A DNA stretch of 64,000 nucleotides, from NCBI GenBank assembly GCA_016717595.1, contig JADKFE010000023.1:7730-71729 (forward strand), read 5' to 3'. The notes under the pieces were generated by a model. The model had not been told where the DNA came from and ran no database searches. It saw only the letters and a program-made list of their open reading frames with translations. Each line of letters begins with the position of its first letter. Within the stretch, counting starts at the first letter, position 1. Source of the DNA: Deltaproteobacteria bacterium. GTDB lineage: Bacteria; Myxococcota_A; UBA796; CAJQPC01. A program made the position numbers and the translations under genes. This document shows positions 1 through 7,790 of this stretch, in pieces.

Positions 1-16
1 CGGGGCCCTCGCTGCG

Positions 17-1882
17 GTGCTCTTGCCGCGCTGCCGGGCGGTGTCGATCCCCGACGTCGCGGCGATTGACGTCGAGAGCCTCACGGCGATCACCTTCGCG
101 TGGCTGGGCCTGCCGTCGAGCGCCCGCCCGCCGCTCACCATCGGCCACGACCCCGAGGCCGAGCCCGACGACCTCCACGGCCGCCGCACATGGCGGCTCG
201 CCGACGTCGAGCTGACGCATCTGCTCGCCCAGACCGGCGCTCGCCCAGAGGCGCTCCCGGGCCCCACGGCGCTTCTTGCTGAGACACGTCTCGCGCCCTT
301 GCCCTTGGCGCCCTTTGACGACGATCTGGAGCGCCGCGCCTGGAGCGGGCTGGTCAGCGGCGGCGGCCCCGAGGCCCGCGCGCTCACCTTAGAGGCCATT
401 CGTGGCTCGTTTGACGCCTACGGGTACTCCGGCGTCTTGCTCTTGGGCGAGACCTTGGTCACCCTCGACCCCAAGCTCAGCGCCGCCGAGCGCGCCGAGG
501 TGCACACGCTGATCGCCAACGCGGCCAGCGCCTTGCGCCCCCAGGGCTCTGACGACGAGCTGGCCGCGTTCTTAGAGCATCACCTCCAAGCGGCGCTCAG
601 CGTCGAGACGACGCCCCTGGCGCGCTCTCTGCTCTACACCCGCCTCGCGCTGTGCGCCGCGCGCCGTCGCCAGCACATGCCCGAGGCGCTCACCCACGCC
701 GAGCGCGCGGTGGAGGAGGCCCGCGCCGTGCCGCCCGCCGCGCCGGAGAGCCCCTGGGCCTTGGCCTGGGCCCACCACGCCCGCAGCGCCGCCTTGGCCG
801 GGGTCGAGCGCCGCGCCGACGCCGCCCAGCAGGCGCTCCTGGCCCTTGACTTCGCCACCCGCGCCGACCCTGAGCACCCCGCCTTGCCCCCGGCGGAGGT
901 GGCCGCCGCCCAAGACTTCTTGCTCGACCGCCTCGCCCAGCTTCACGGCTGGGAAGGGGACGGCACGGCGACGGCGGCTTGGCAGCACCGAATGCACGAG
1001 CGCGAGGCGCGACGCCCCCGGGGGGTCCGGATCGGCCGCCTGCGGGTGCTGCGCCTCGCCGCGGCCGACCCAACCCGCGTGAACGAGGCCCTGCGGCTGG
1101 CGAAGGAGTCCCGCGAAGAGGCCGAGCGCCTGAGCGACATCGAGCTCCTCGACCGCGCCTCGGCGACCTTGGGGGAGCTGCTCTACCGCGTGGGCGACGT
1201 CCAAGGCGCCTACGCGGCCTTCGCCCGGTCGTTGATGCTGCGTCGGCGGATGGACAACGCCGAGCGGGTGCTTCGGGGGGAGATCTCCCTCGCGCTCACG
1301 GCGTGGCGCGCCGGGCGGCACCTGGAGTCCTCCTTGGGCTGGCGGCGGGCCATCGGGCTCAGCGCTGAAGGCCAGCTCGCCGAGCGCGCTGAGCTTCATG
1401 TGGGGTTGGCCTTGGCTTTGGCGGCGATGGAGCGCCGCGAGGCCGTAGACGCCGCGGACGCCGCCATTGAGCTCGCCTTGGCCAGCCGCCAGGGGCGAAT
1501 CATGCAGCGCGTCGCGCGGCTCTGCGGGGAGGTCGCCCTGCTTCGCCGGGACACCGCCCAGGCCGCTGAGGCCTTTGAGCGCGCCCTGCAGATGGTCGAG
1601 GGCCTGCCCTTCGACGCCGCCGAGACCGTCTCGGTGTACGCCGGTCGCCTCGCCGCGGGCAGCGCCACCCACGGTGAGCTCGACGCGGCCTTGGAGCTTC
1701 TGCCCTCGGCTTTACAAGACGGCGAGACGACCTGGCAGCTCAAGCGCCTCATCGACGCCTGGTTCTTTCAGCCCACGGCGCGCTGCTCTCAGGAGGCCTG
1801 GGACGCCTTGCTCATCGCCGCCCGCGCGCGTGTGGACCTGCCCGCGGAGCGCCTCAGCGCCCTCGTCCTCTTGCGGGGCTGA
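17..1882 (+). CDS. TPR-rich protein, possibly truncated at the window edge
   Basis: This alanine-rich, all-helical protein has repeated helix pairs of tetratricopeptide type in its second half, for example around ALTHAERAVEEAR, AYAAFARSLMLRRR and AFERALQMVEGL. No enzymatic motif is visible. Proteins of this kind are scaffolds, or the C-terminal part of serine/threonine kinases and regulators, which are common in myxobacteria. The frame stays open to the first base of the window and the GTG used as start has no clear ribosome binding site, so the true start may lie upstream and an N-terminal domain may be missing. It faces a lipoprotein gene across a strong hairpin. The specific role is unknown. 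Confidence 0.65.
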   Translation: MLLPRCRAVSIPDVAAIDVESLTAITFAWLGLPSSARPPLTIGHDPEAEPDDLHGRRTWRLADVELTHLLAQTGARPEALPGPTALLAETRLAPLPLAPFDDDLERRAWSGLVSGGGPEARALTLEAIRGSFDAYGYSGVLLLGETLVTLDPKLSAAERAEVHTLIANAASALRPQGSDDELAAFLEHHLQAALSVETTPLARSLLYTRLALCAARRRQHMPEALTHAERAVEEARAVPPAAPESPWALAWAHHARSAALAGVERRADAAQQALLALDFATRADPEHPALPPAEVAAAQDFLLDRLAQLHGWEGDGTATAAWQHRMHEREARRPRGVRIGRLRVLRLAAADPTRVNEALRLAKESREEAERLSDIELLDRASATLGELLYRVGDVQGAYAAFARSLMLRRRMDNAERVLRGEISLALTAWRAGRHLESSLGWRRAIGLSAEGQLAERAELHVGLALALAAMERREAVDAADAAIELALASRQGRIMQRVARLCGEVALLRRDTAQAAEAFERALQMVEGLPFDAAETVSVYAGRLAAGSATHGELDAALELLPSALQDGETTWQLKRLIDAWFFQPTARCSQEAWDALLIAARARVDLPAERLSALVLLRG

Positions 1883-1920
1883 GCGGGGCGGGCAGCGCCC
1901 TCAACACCCAGAGAAAACAA

Positions 1921-1944
1921 GGGGAGGTGGCGAACCACCTCCCC
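1921..1944. terminator. Strong hairpin between convergent genes
   Basis: A perfect 10-bp stem (GGGGAGGTGG pairing with CCACCTCCCC) encloses a CGAA tetraloop. On the minus strand it is followed by a T-rich stretch (TTGTTTTC), as expected of an intrinsic terminator for the lipoprotein gene. It probably also stops plus-strand transcription from the TPR gene. Confidence 0.8.
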
Positions 1945-1983
1945 TCAACCTGTGAGCTGTAGGCCCTGCTCACACGACCTGGC

Positions 1984-2574
1984 TCACTTGGTGAGCTGGG
2001 CCTCGCCCGTGTAGTAATAGGTGAAGTAGTAGCCGGCGTAGGCGTAGTCGATGATGCCACCCACATACTTCACGGTGTCGGTGCTGGCGTCGAACTCGGC
2101 GTTGGCGAACGACGACCAGCCGTAAGTCCCGTAGTACAACATCGACGGGCCGTACCCGTAGTAGTCGTCGACGTAGCCATAGGAGTAGGAGAGGTCAGTG
2201 GCAAAGCCGGAGCAGTCATCGGTCACGGTGCTGGACGCGGCGTCATACGCGAGGCTGACGTCGAAGGCGAAGACGCAGTCGGGGCAGTCCGTGGTGGACG
2301 GCGTGCCCGTGACGTCCCAGACGACGTAGCAGGTGATGTTGCCGGGGGAGAGCGAGGCGTCGTACTGGTAGGTCTCGACGCCGTCGTAGCTGGAGTAGAG
2401 CGGGTCAGCGTCGGAGTCCGAGTCGGTGTCCGAGTCGGAGTCGGAGTCGGCGTCGGCGTCGCCCTCGGCGGTGTCGTCGGTGACGGGGGCGGTGTCGTCA
2501 GTGGCCTCTTTGTCGCCAGCGCAGGCGAAGAGGGCCGAGGTTCCGAGCAGAGCGAAGATCAGGCGAAGGTTCAT
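1984..2574 (-). CDS. Small lipoprotein with acidic Asp/Ser linker
   Basis: The 196-residue product starts with a lipoprotein signal (LLGTSALFACAG, lipobox Cys about residue 18). A Thr/Asp-rich stretch and a Ser-Asp repeat linker follow, about residues 25-60. The globular domain has a CxxC pair (CPDC) and many Tyr and Asp residues, and it ends in YYYTGEAQLTK. It should be anchored in a cell-envelope membrane. No family is recognised. A closely related damaged copy lies immediately upstream on the same strand (2799-3425), and the two share the motifs GxPSTxxCPDCxFAFDV and YxYTGEAQLT. The pair came from a local duplication that also copied the end of rimI. Function unknown. Confidence 0.8.
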   Translation of the reverse strand: MNLRLIFALLGTSALFACAGDKEATDDTAPVTDDTAEGDADADSDSDSDTDSDSDADPLYSSYDGVETYQYDASLSPGNITCYVVWDVTGTPSTTDCPDCVFAFDVSLAYDAASSTVTDDCSGFATDLSYSYGYVDDYYGYGPSMLYYGTYGWSSFANAEFDASTDTVKYVGGIIDYAYAGYYFTYYYTGEAQLTK

Positions 2575-2638
2575 GGCGTCTCCTTGTGGGGTCCACCCAT
2601 TGTCGCCGTTTTGAGCGCGGCCTGCAAGGCAGATGTCG

Positions 2639-2790
2639 TCTTCTCAAGGAGTTGGCGCCTGCCGCGACATCAACAAGGCGGCCTCACCGTCGCGATAGTA
2701 GCCCCTCTCGCCTTCTTGGGATCACGCGCACCCGCCGCTCATCCAGGGTGACGGCGGGCAGGTTGCGGGCGCCCCTCGAGATGTGTGCCC
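2639..2790 (-). pseudogene. Remnant of the 3' end of rimI
   Basis: Bases 2639-2704 are identical to 3577-3642, which hold the stop codon and last codons of the intact rimI gene. Beyond 2704 the similarity continues but is diverged, up to about 2790, where it corresponds to the region coding for the last 40-50 residues of RimI. No start codon or acetyl-CoA-binding motif is left. It sits between the two lipoprotein copies and marks the edge of a tandem duplication. The abrupt change from perfect identity to roughly three-quarters identity suggests a later short gene-conversion event. Confidence 0.8.
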
Positions 2791-2798
2791 GCAAGCGC

Positions 2799-3425
2799 TC
2801 ACCGGGTGAGCTGGGCCTCACCCGTGTAGTACCGGGTGTAGTAGTAGGTGACGTAGTCCGTGTAGTAGCCGCTGTAAGCGTAGTCGACGTAACTGCGAGT
2901 GCTGCGGTACTTCAGTGTGTCGTTGCTGGCGTCGAACTCGGCATATGCAAAAGCGTACCAGTACGTTGAGCCCGCATAGTCATACCCCACCGATAGCGCG
3001 GGGTAGCCGTAGTAGTCCTCAATGTAGCCGTAGGAGAAGGCCAGGTCCTCGGCGACGCACCCCGCGTTGTCCGAACCGGTGCTGTTCGCGGCATCATAGT
3101 ACAGGGTAACGTCGAAGGCGAAGAGGCAGTCGGGGCATTCAAGGGTCGAGGGCGCGCCGATGAGGTTCCAAATCACGAAGCACTCACGATTGCCTGGCGT
3201 GGTCGAGAAGTCGCGCGCATATCTCTCAACCCCGTACCAATGGGTGTAAGGCTGCAGAGTCAGTCGTCCACGCCGGCCTCAGTCCTCAGCGTCGCTGTCC
3301 TCACCGTCGCTGTCCCGTCCGCTCGTGGGGGCACCCGAGTCAAGAAGCTCGTACTTCACGCGGCTCCCAGCACAAGCGAGGGTGAAAAATGCCAACACGA
3401 GCATCGCGGCGCGGACTGTCTTCAT
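2799..3425 (-). pseudogene. Paralogous lipoprotein with an in-frame TGA
   Basis: This is a paralogue of the lipoprotein at 1984-2574. The frame starts at an ATG preceded by GAGAGG and gives a lipoprotein signal (LVLAFFTLACAG), then an acidic Ser/Asp linker. It meets TGA at 3279-3281. The same frame continues afterwards with residues matching the paralogue (HWYGVERY against SSYDGVETY, then CPDCLFAFDV) to the end ARYxYTGEAQLTR-like tail. Because frames agree on both sides, the break is either a nonsense mutation or two compensating indels: a shifted frame between them would read EAGVDD, which fits an acidic linker. No SECIS-like hairpin follows, so selenocysteine is unlikely. Confidence 0.7.
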
Positions 3426-3581
3426 AAACAACCTCTCAGCGAGCCTGGAAGACTCTTTTGATATCTTACGCAGGCGGTGGTCGCCAAAGCGGAGGTCCGA
3501 TCGGGCGAAGGCGCCTCGTCTTCTTGGCCTCACGATAAGGCCGCCGCGCAGGCGGGAGTACACCAGGCAGCGCACCTCTTC

Positions 3582-4031
3582 TCAAGGAGTTGGCGCCTGC
3601 CGCGACATCAACAAGGCGGCCTCACCGTCGCGATAGTAGCCCTCCCGGCGTCCGGTGATCACGAAGCCCGCGCGCTCATAGAGGGTGATGGCGGGCAGGT
3701 TGGAGGCGCGCACCTCCAAGAGCGCCTCTCCGCCGCCGCAGGCCGCGCACAGCGCCTCCAAGAGCGCGCGCCCCAACCCTTGGCGACGGTGGGCGGCGCC
3801 TACGGCCACCCGCAGGATCTGGGTCTCCCCGGCGACCTCCCAGCCCAAGGCGTAGCCGAGCACGGCGCCGCTGAGGTCTTCAGCGAGCACCAGCCGCGCC
3901 AAGGTCGATTGGGCCTCGTCCGCGATCTCACGCTCGGACCAGGCGCCGGTCATGGCGCTGGCCTCTAAGGCGGCGAGGCTCGGCACGTCGTCGAGGGTGG
4001 CCGGGCGCAGGCGGAAGGGGGGCGCGCTCAC
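3582..4031 (-). CDS. rimI: Ribosomal protein S18 alanine N-acetyltransferase (RimI)
   Basis: The 149-residue GNAT-fold acetyltransferase transfers an acetyl group from acetyl-CoA to the N-terminal alanine of ribosomal protein S18 in the cytoplasm. The acetyl-CoA loop is visible as RRQGLGRALL (about residues 82-91), preceded by the strand ILRVAV. The C-terminal ALYERAGF-like motif (TLYERAGFV) and the end GYYRDGEAALLM are typical of RimI. Its GTG start overlaps the stop of the SurA-like gene by 4 bp, so the two are probably translated together. The last part of the gene was copied to 2639-2790. Confidence 0.88.
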   Translation of the reverse strand: MSAPPFRLRPATLDDVPSLAALEASAMTGAWSEREIADEAQSTLARLVLAEDLSGAVLGYALGWEVAGETQILRVAVGAAHRRQGLGRALLEALCAACGGGEALLEVRASNLPAITLYERAGFVITGRREGYYRDGEAALLMSRQAPTP

Positions 4032-4612
4032 AAGGACTCCAGGCCTTTTGGCGGCGGCGGCGCGTCGGGGAGCCCCACCACACGCACGGGCACGGCGGCG
4101 CGGCGGGGGGTCATCCAGGCCTCGTAGCGGGCGGTCCAGGCCTCGGGGTTCTCAAGCAGCGCCACGGCGCCCAGCGCGCGTAAGGCGTACCGCTCGGCGA
4201 CCATGCGCCCGTAGATCTGCTCCCTCAGCCCGGCCTCGTCGTCTACCCACCGCTGCACAAAGTCTTCGTAGCCTTGCTCATCGGGGAAGGTGGCGCGCAG
4301 CGCGGCCAGGCGGGCGTCGACCTCGGCGGCGCTGGGCTGAAAGGTGGCGACGTCCCCGGCGAGCAGGCGCAAGATGCGGGCGTCCTCTAAGCGGCGCATC
4401 GGGTCGCCGCCGGGATCCTCGAAGGGGGGCAGGGGGCTCACGTCCCGGGCCGAGAGCTCAATCTCAAAGCCGAGATCGGTCTCGGTGATCGCCCGGTCGC
4501 CGACGACCTCAATCACCCGGTCTACGACTTCAGCCCCGGCTGGGCGAACCCCAGCGAAGGTGAGCGTGAGGCTGAGCGTCACGGCGGCGCTTGCCTGGGC
4601 GGCGACTTGCAT
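4028..4612 (-). CDS. SurA-like periplasmic chaperone domain protein
   Basis: The 194-residue protein has a cleavable signal peptide (cut near RPAGA) and then VVDRVIEVVGDRAITETDL. That is the hallmark opening of the SurA/PpiC N-terminal chaperone domain, which binds unfolded outer-membrane proteins in the periplasm. There is no parvulin prolyl-isomerase domain, so it is less than half the length of E. coli SurA. I chose the ATG at 4612 because it gives a complete signal peptide; the open frame upstream antisense to the ABC transporter gene is spurious. It is the first gene of a pair with rimI. Confidence 0.72.
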   Translation of the reverse strand: MQVAAQASAAVTLSLTLTFAGVRPAGAEVVDRVIEVVGDRAITETDLGFEIELSARDVSPLPPFEDPGGDPMRRLEDARILRLLAGDVATFQPSAAEVDARLAALRATFPDEQGYEDFVQRWVDDEAGLREQIYGRMVAERYALRALGAVALLENPEAWTARYEAWMTPRRAAVPVRVVGLPDAPPPPKGLESL

Positions 4613-4648
4613 TAAAGTGCGCCAAGCTCTCTCCCCGGCGCGACAAGT

Positions 4649-4665
4649 TGACGTCGTGTCGACGT
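4649..4665. promoter_or_regulatory. Inverted repeat between divergent genes
   Basis: The 79-bp gap between the divergent SurA-like gene and the ABC operon holds a perfect 6-bp inverted repeat, ACGTCG-TGT-CGACGT at 4651-4665. It overlaps a TTGACG sequence (4649-4654) that could serve as a -35 box for the ABC operon. It may be an operator; no regulator can be assigned. Confidence 0.4.
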
Positions 4666-4690
4666 GGTGAGGCTCGGACCCGGCGACGGC

Positions 4691-5620
4691 ATGATTGAGG
4701 TTGAGCATCTCACCAAACGGTATGGCGCCTTCACGGCGATCGAGGACGTGAGCTTCTCGGTGCCGAAGGGTCATGTCTTGGGCTTTATCGGGCCCAACGG
4801 CGCTGGCAAGACGACGACGATGCGTGTGCTCACCGGGTTCTTGCCCGCGACCGAGGGCCGGGCCGTCGTGGCGGGCTTCGACGTGTTCGAGGACCCCGTC
4901 GAGGTCAAACGCCGCGTGGGTTACCTGCCCGAGACCCCGCCGCTCTACCGCGAGCTCACCGTCGGCGAGTACCTGCGCTTCTGCGCCGAGCTTCGTGACC
5001 TCCCCCGGGCCGACCGCCTGCGCCGTGTGGGTGAGGTGATGGAGCGTGTGGGCCTGCGCGGCTGGGAGCGCCGGGTGCTGGGCACGCTCTCCAAGGGCTA
5101 TCGCCAGCGTGTTGGGCTGGCCCAGGCGCTCCTGCACAACCCCCCCGTGCTCATCTTGGATGAGCCCACGTCGGGCCTCGACCCCGCGCAGAACGTCGGC
5201 GTGCGGGAGCTCATCGCGGGCTTGGCGGGGGATCACACGATCATCCTCTCCACGCACATCTTGCCCGAGGTCGAGGCGCTCTGCGCCCAGGTCGTGCTGA
5301 TCAACAAGGGCAAGATCGCCGCCTCCGGCACCATGGAGGCCGTTCGTGCCCAGGCCGCCCCGGCGTACTACCGGGTGAGCCTTCACGCCGCCGGGGTTGA
5401 GCCCGCCGCCGTGGCCCGGGCGGTGGGCGCCTTGGCCGAGGTGAAGGTGGTGCAGCCCGACGGTGAGGCCCTGCGGGTCGAGTCCGAGCCCGGCGTCGAT
5501 CCTCGCCCGGCCATCGCCAGCATGGCCGTGGGCCGCGGCTGGGGCGTCTCCGGCTTAGAGCGCACCATCCCCACCTTAGAGGAGGCGTTTCTGTCCATCG
5601 TCGGCCGGGAGGGCGCGTGA
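4691..5620 (+). CDS. ABC transporter ATP-binding protein, Gld-type
   Basis: ATP-hydrolysing subunit of an ABC-2 type exporter. It has a Walker A motif (GPNGAGKTT, about residues 34-42), a Q-loop region, the signature LSKGYRQRVGLAQ, Walker B with catalytic Glu (VLILDEPTSGLDP) and the switch His (STHIL). The C-terminal 80 residues form the extra domain usual for GldA/NatA-like ATPases. I prefer the ATG at 4691 over the upstream GTG because MIEVEHLTKRYG is the canonical start of this family. It heads a four-gene operon with short overlaps. The set ATPase, permease, GldG-like and DUF4340 protein resembles gliding-motility or envelope-associated Gld transporters; the substrate is unknown. Confidence 0.92.
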   Translation: MIEVEHLTKRYGAFTAIEDVSFSVPKGHVLGFIGPNGAGKTTTMRVLTGFLPATEGRAVVAGFDVFEDPVEVKRRVGYLPETPPLYRELTVGEYLRFCAELRDLPRADRLRRVGEVMERVGLRGWERRVLGTLSKGYRQRVGLAQALLHNPPVLILDEPTSGLDPAQNVGVRELIAGLAGDHTIILSTHILPEVEALCAQVVLINKGKIAASGTMEAVRAQAAPAYYRVSLHAAGVEPAAVARAVGALAEVKVVQPDGEALRVESEPGVDPRPAIASMAVGRGWGVSGLERTIPTLEEAFLSIVGREGA

Positions 5621-6327
5621 CCGCCACCTTCGCGATCCTCAAGCGTGAGCTGCTCACCTACTTCGTGAGCCCCCTCGCGTACGTCTTTCTGGGCGTGTTC
5701 CTGTTCTTGGCGGGGGTGTTCTTCTACCTGGGCATCGCGCTCACCGGCGAGGCCAGCCTGCGGGTGATGATGGGCAACGTCTCGATCTCGCTGATGTTTG
5801 TCCTGCCGATGCTCACGATGCGGCACTTCGCTGAGGAGCAGAAGACGGGCACCTTCGAGATGTTGATGACCTCCCCCGTCTCCCCGGTGGCGATCTTGGT
5901 GGGCAAGTGGCTGGCGTCGTTGACCTTGTGCCTGTTGATGCTCTTGGGCACGGGGCTCTTCGTGGCCATCTTGGCGTACTACGGTGAGCCCGACTGGGGC
6001 GTCATCGCCACGTCTTACCTCGGGTTGTTCTTGACCTGCGGCGTGTTCTGCGCCGGGGGGCTGTTCGCCTCGTCGTTGACCGACGATCAGGTGGCGGCGG
6101 GCATGGGCGGCATCGTGCTGTTGATGCCGTTGTGGCTCGTGGGCAGCGCGTCGAGCCTCGTCGGCGAAGAGTGGCAGGCCCGGCTTGACCACCTCGCGCT
6201 CCTGCCGCACCTGCGCTCGTTCACCAAGGGCGTGATCGACACCGCGGATCTGTCGTACTTCGCGCTCCTCACCTTCGGGTTCCTGTTCTTGACCTTCCGC
6301 ACTCTGGAGTCCCGGCGATGGCGCTGA
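5617..6327 (+). CDS. ABC-2 type permease (GldF-like)
   Basis: The 236-residue integral membrane protein has about six hydrophobic segments and starts with a short cytoplasmic ILKRELLTYF helix, typical of ABC-2 permeases of the GldF/NosY group. The conserved ETGTFEML-like motif appears here as QKTGTFEMLMTSPVSP. It pairs with the ATPase encoded just upstream, whose stop codon its GTG start overlaps by 4 bp. Together they would form the membrane pore and motor. Confidence 0.88.
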   Translation: MTATFAILKRELLTYFVSPLAYVFLGVFLFLAGVFFYLGIALTGEASLRVMMGNVSISLMFVLPMLTMRHFAEEQKTGTFEMLMTSPVSPVAILVGKWLASLTLCLLMLLGTGLFVAILAYYGEPDWGVIATSYLGLFLTCGVFCAGGLFASSLTDDQVAAGMGGIVLLMPLWLVGSASSLVGEEWQARLDHLALLPHLRSFTKGVIDTADLSYFALLTFGFLFLTFRTLESRRWR

Positions 6328-7790
6328 GTCGTCAATGGCGCCGCCGCCTCGCCTATGGCGGCAACGCCACCCTCGTCACCGGGCTCGTGCTCGCGCTCTT
6401 GGGCGTCGTCTATGGCGTGGCCGACCGCAACCGCGCCCGCTTTGACTTCTCTTCAGACAGCGCCAACCAGCTCCAGCCCGACACGCTCAAGAAGCTAGAG
6501 CTCTTGGCGGCGGACGGCCAAGAGGTCGAGGTCATCGCCTTCTCTTCACAAGAGGGCAAAGCCGACACCTTCTTCCGAAACCGGGCGATGAAGGACCTCC
6601 TCGCCGAGCTCGACGTTCACTCGGCCACGGTAAAAACCCGCTTCGTCGATTTTGACCGCGAGCGCCTCACCGCCGAGAGCCTCGGCGTCACCGAGTACGG
6701 CCACCTCGTCGTGCGCCGCGGTGAGCAGCGGGTCGACCTCAAGGCCCGGGAGATCTTCCGCAACCAAGGCACGGGTGCCGAGCGCTCTCTGGAGTTTTTG
6801 GGCGAGAGCGCCTTCTCCCGCGCGGCGGCGCAGCTCCTCTCCAACCGCCGCAAGGTCATCTACACCTTACGCGGCCACGGCGAGCTTGACCCCGACGAGC
6901 GCGGCCCCGGCGGCCTCTCCGAGCTCAAGGCCCTGCTCGACCAAGAGAACTACGAGCTCAAGCCGCTGGACTTCTTCTTTGACCGCGAGCGCACCGGCGC
7001 CCCGACCGTGCCCCAAGACGCGGCGGCCTTGCTCATCGCCCGGCCCAAGGCGGCCTTGACCGACGCAGAAGAGGACGCGCTCATCACCTATGTCGCCAGC
7101 GGCGGCGCCGTGGGCATCTTCTGGGATCCCGGCGCGCCCTTGCCCGATCTGGTCGAGCGCCTCGGCGTCACCAGCCCAGAGGGCGTGGTGATGGACAAGC
7201 TGCGGGTGTTCCCCTACAACGACCGCCCGGTGCCCACCTACGGCGGGCACGCCATGGTCGAAGATCTCCGCGAGGAGCGCATCGTCACCGTCGTGGCCCA
7301 CGCCGCCCCGGTGCGTGTGCCCGAGGAGCTCCCGGCCTGGATCACCCCCAGCACGGTCTTACGCACCAGCCGCGACGGCTGGATTGACCGCGGCGGGGTG
7401 CTCGACAAAGGCGCGGCGGTGTACGAGCCCGACATCGACCTCATCGGCCCCGTAGACATGGCCGTGGCCTTAGAGCTCAGCCCCGGCCAAGGCGGCCTGG
7501 TGAACGAAGGCAAACGGGTGAGCCGGGTGCTGTTGATGGGCGACGCCGACGCGCTCTCGAACATGATCATGGGCGAAGGCCCCGGCAACCCGAGCTTCGC
7601 GGTGAACGCCGCGCGCTGGCTCACCTGGGACGACGCCCGCCTCGCCGTGGTCGGCAAACCCACACGAGTTCGCCGCCTCGCGCTCACTGAAGAAGACCAA
7701 GGCCGCATCCGCTGGCTGGTGCTCGGCCTGCTCCCCGCGCTGAGCATCCTCGCGGGCGGCGCGGTGTGGGCCAACCGTAGGGGTCGATGA
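6318..7790 (+). CDS. GldG-like ABC transporter auxiliary protein
   Basis: The 490-residue protein has one membrane segment near the N-terminus (about residues 16-36), a large extracytoplasmic part and a second segment close to the C-terminus (GLLPALSILAGGAVW). This is the architecture of the GldG family, in which the soluble part contains a DUF4350/ABC-auxiliary fold (motifs around TLRGHGELD and GGAVGIFWDPG). It overlaps the permease gene by 10 bp and the next gene by 4 bp. It likely forms the periplasmic subunit of the same transporter. Confidence 0.85.
   Translation: MALSRQWRRRLAYGGNATLVTGLVLALLGVVYGVADRNRARFDFSSDSANQLQPDTLKKLELLAADGQEVEVIAFSSQEGKADTFFRNRAMKDLLAELDVHSATVKTRFVDFDRERLTAESLGVTEYGHLVVRRGEQRVDLKAREIFRNQGTGAERSLEFLGESAFSRAAAQLLSNRRKVIYTLRGHGELDPDERGPGGLSELKALLDQENYELKPLDFFFDRERTGAPTVPQDAAALLIARPKAALTDAEEDALITYVASGGAVGIFWDPGAPLPDLVERLGVTSPEGVVMDKLRVFPYNDRPVPTYGGHAMVEDLREERIVTVVAHAAPVRVPEELPAWITPSTVLRTSRDGWIDRGGVLDKGAAVYEPDIDLIGPVDMAVALELSPGQGGLVNEGKRVSRVLLMGDADALSNMIMGEGPGNPSFAVNAARWLTWDDARLAVVGKPTRVRRLALTEEDQGRIRWLVLGLLPALSILAGGAVWANRRGR

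Noticed and set aside
3279..3281. Selenocysteine at the TGA in the lipoprotein copy
   Set aside because: No GGU-loop hairpin follows and the intact paralogue has no Cys at the site.
4613..5386. N-terminal extension of the SurA-like gene
   Set aside because: It is antisense to the ABC ATPase, whose motifs are complete; the true SurA-like start is at 4612 with a signal peptide.
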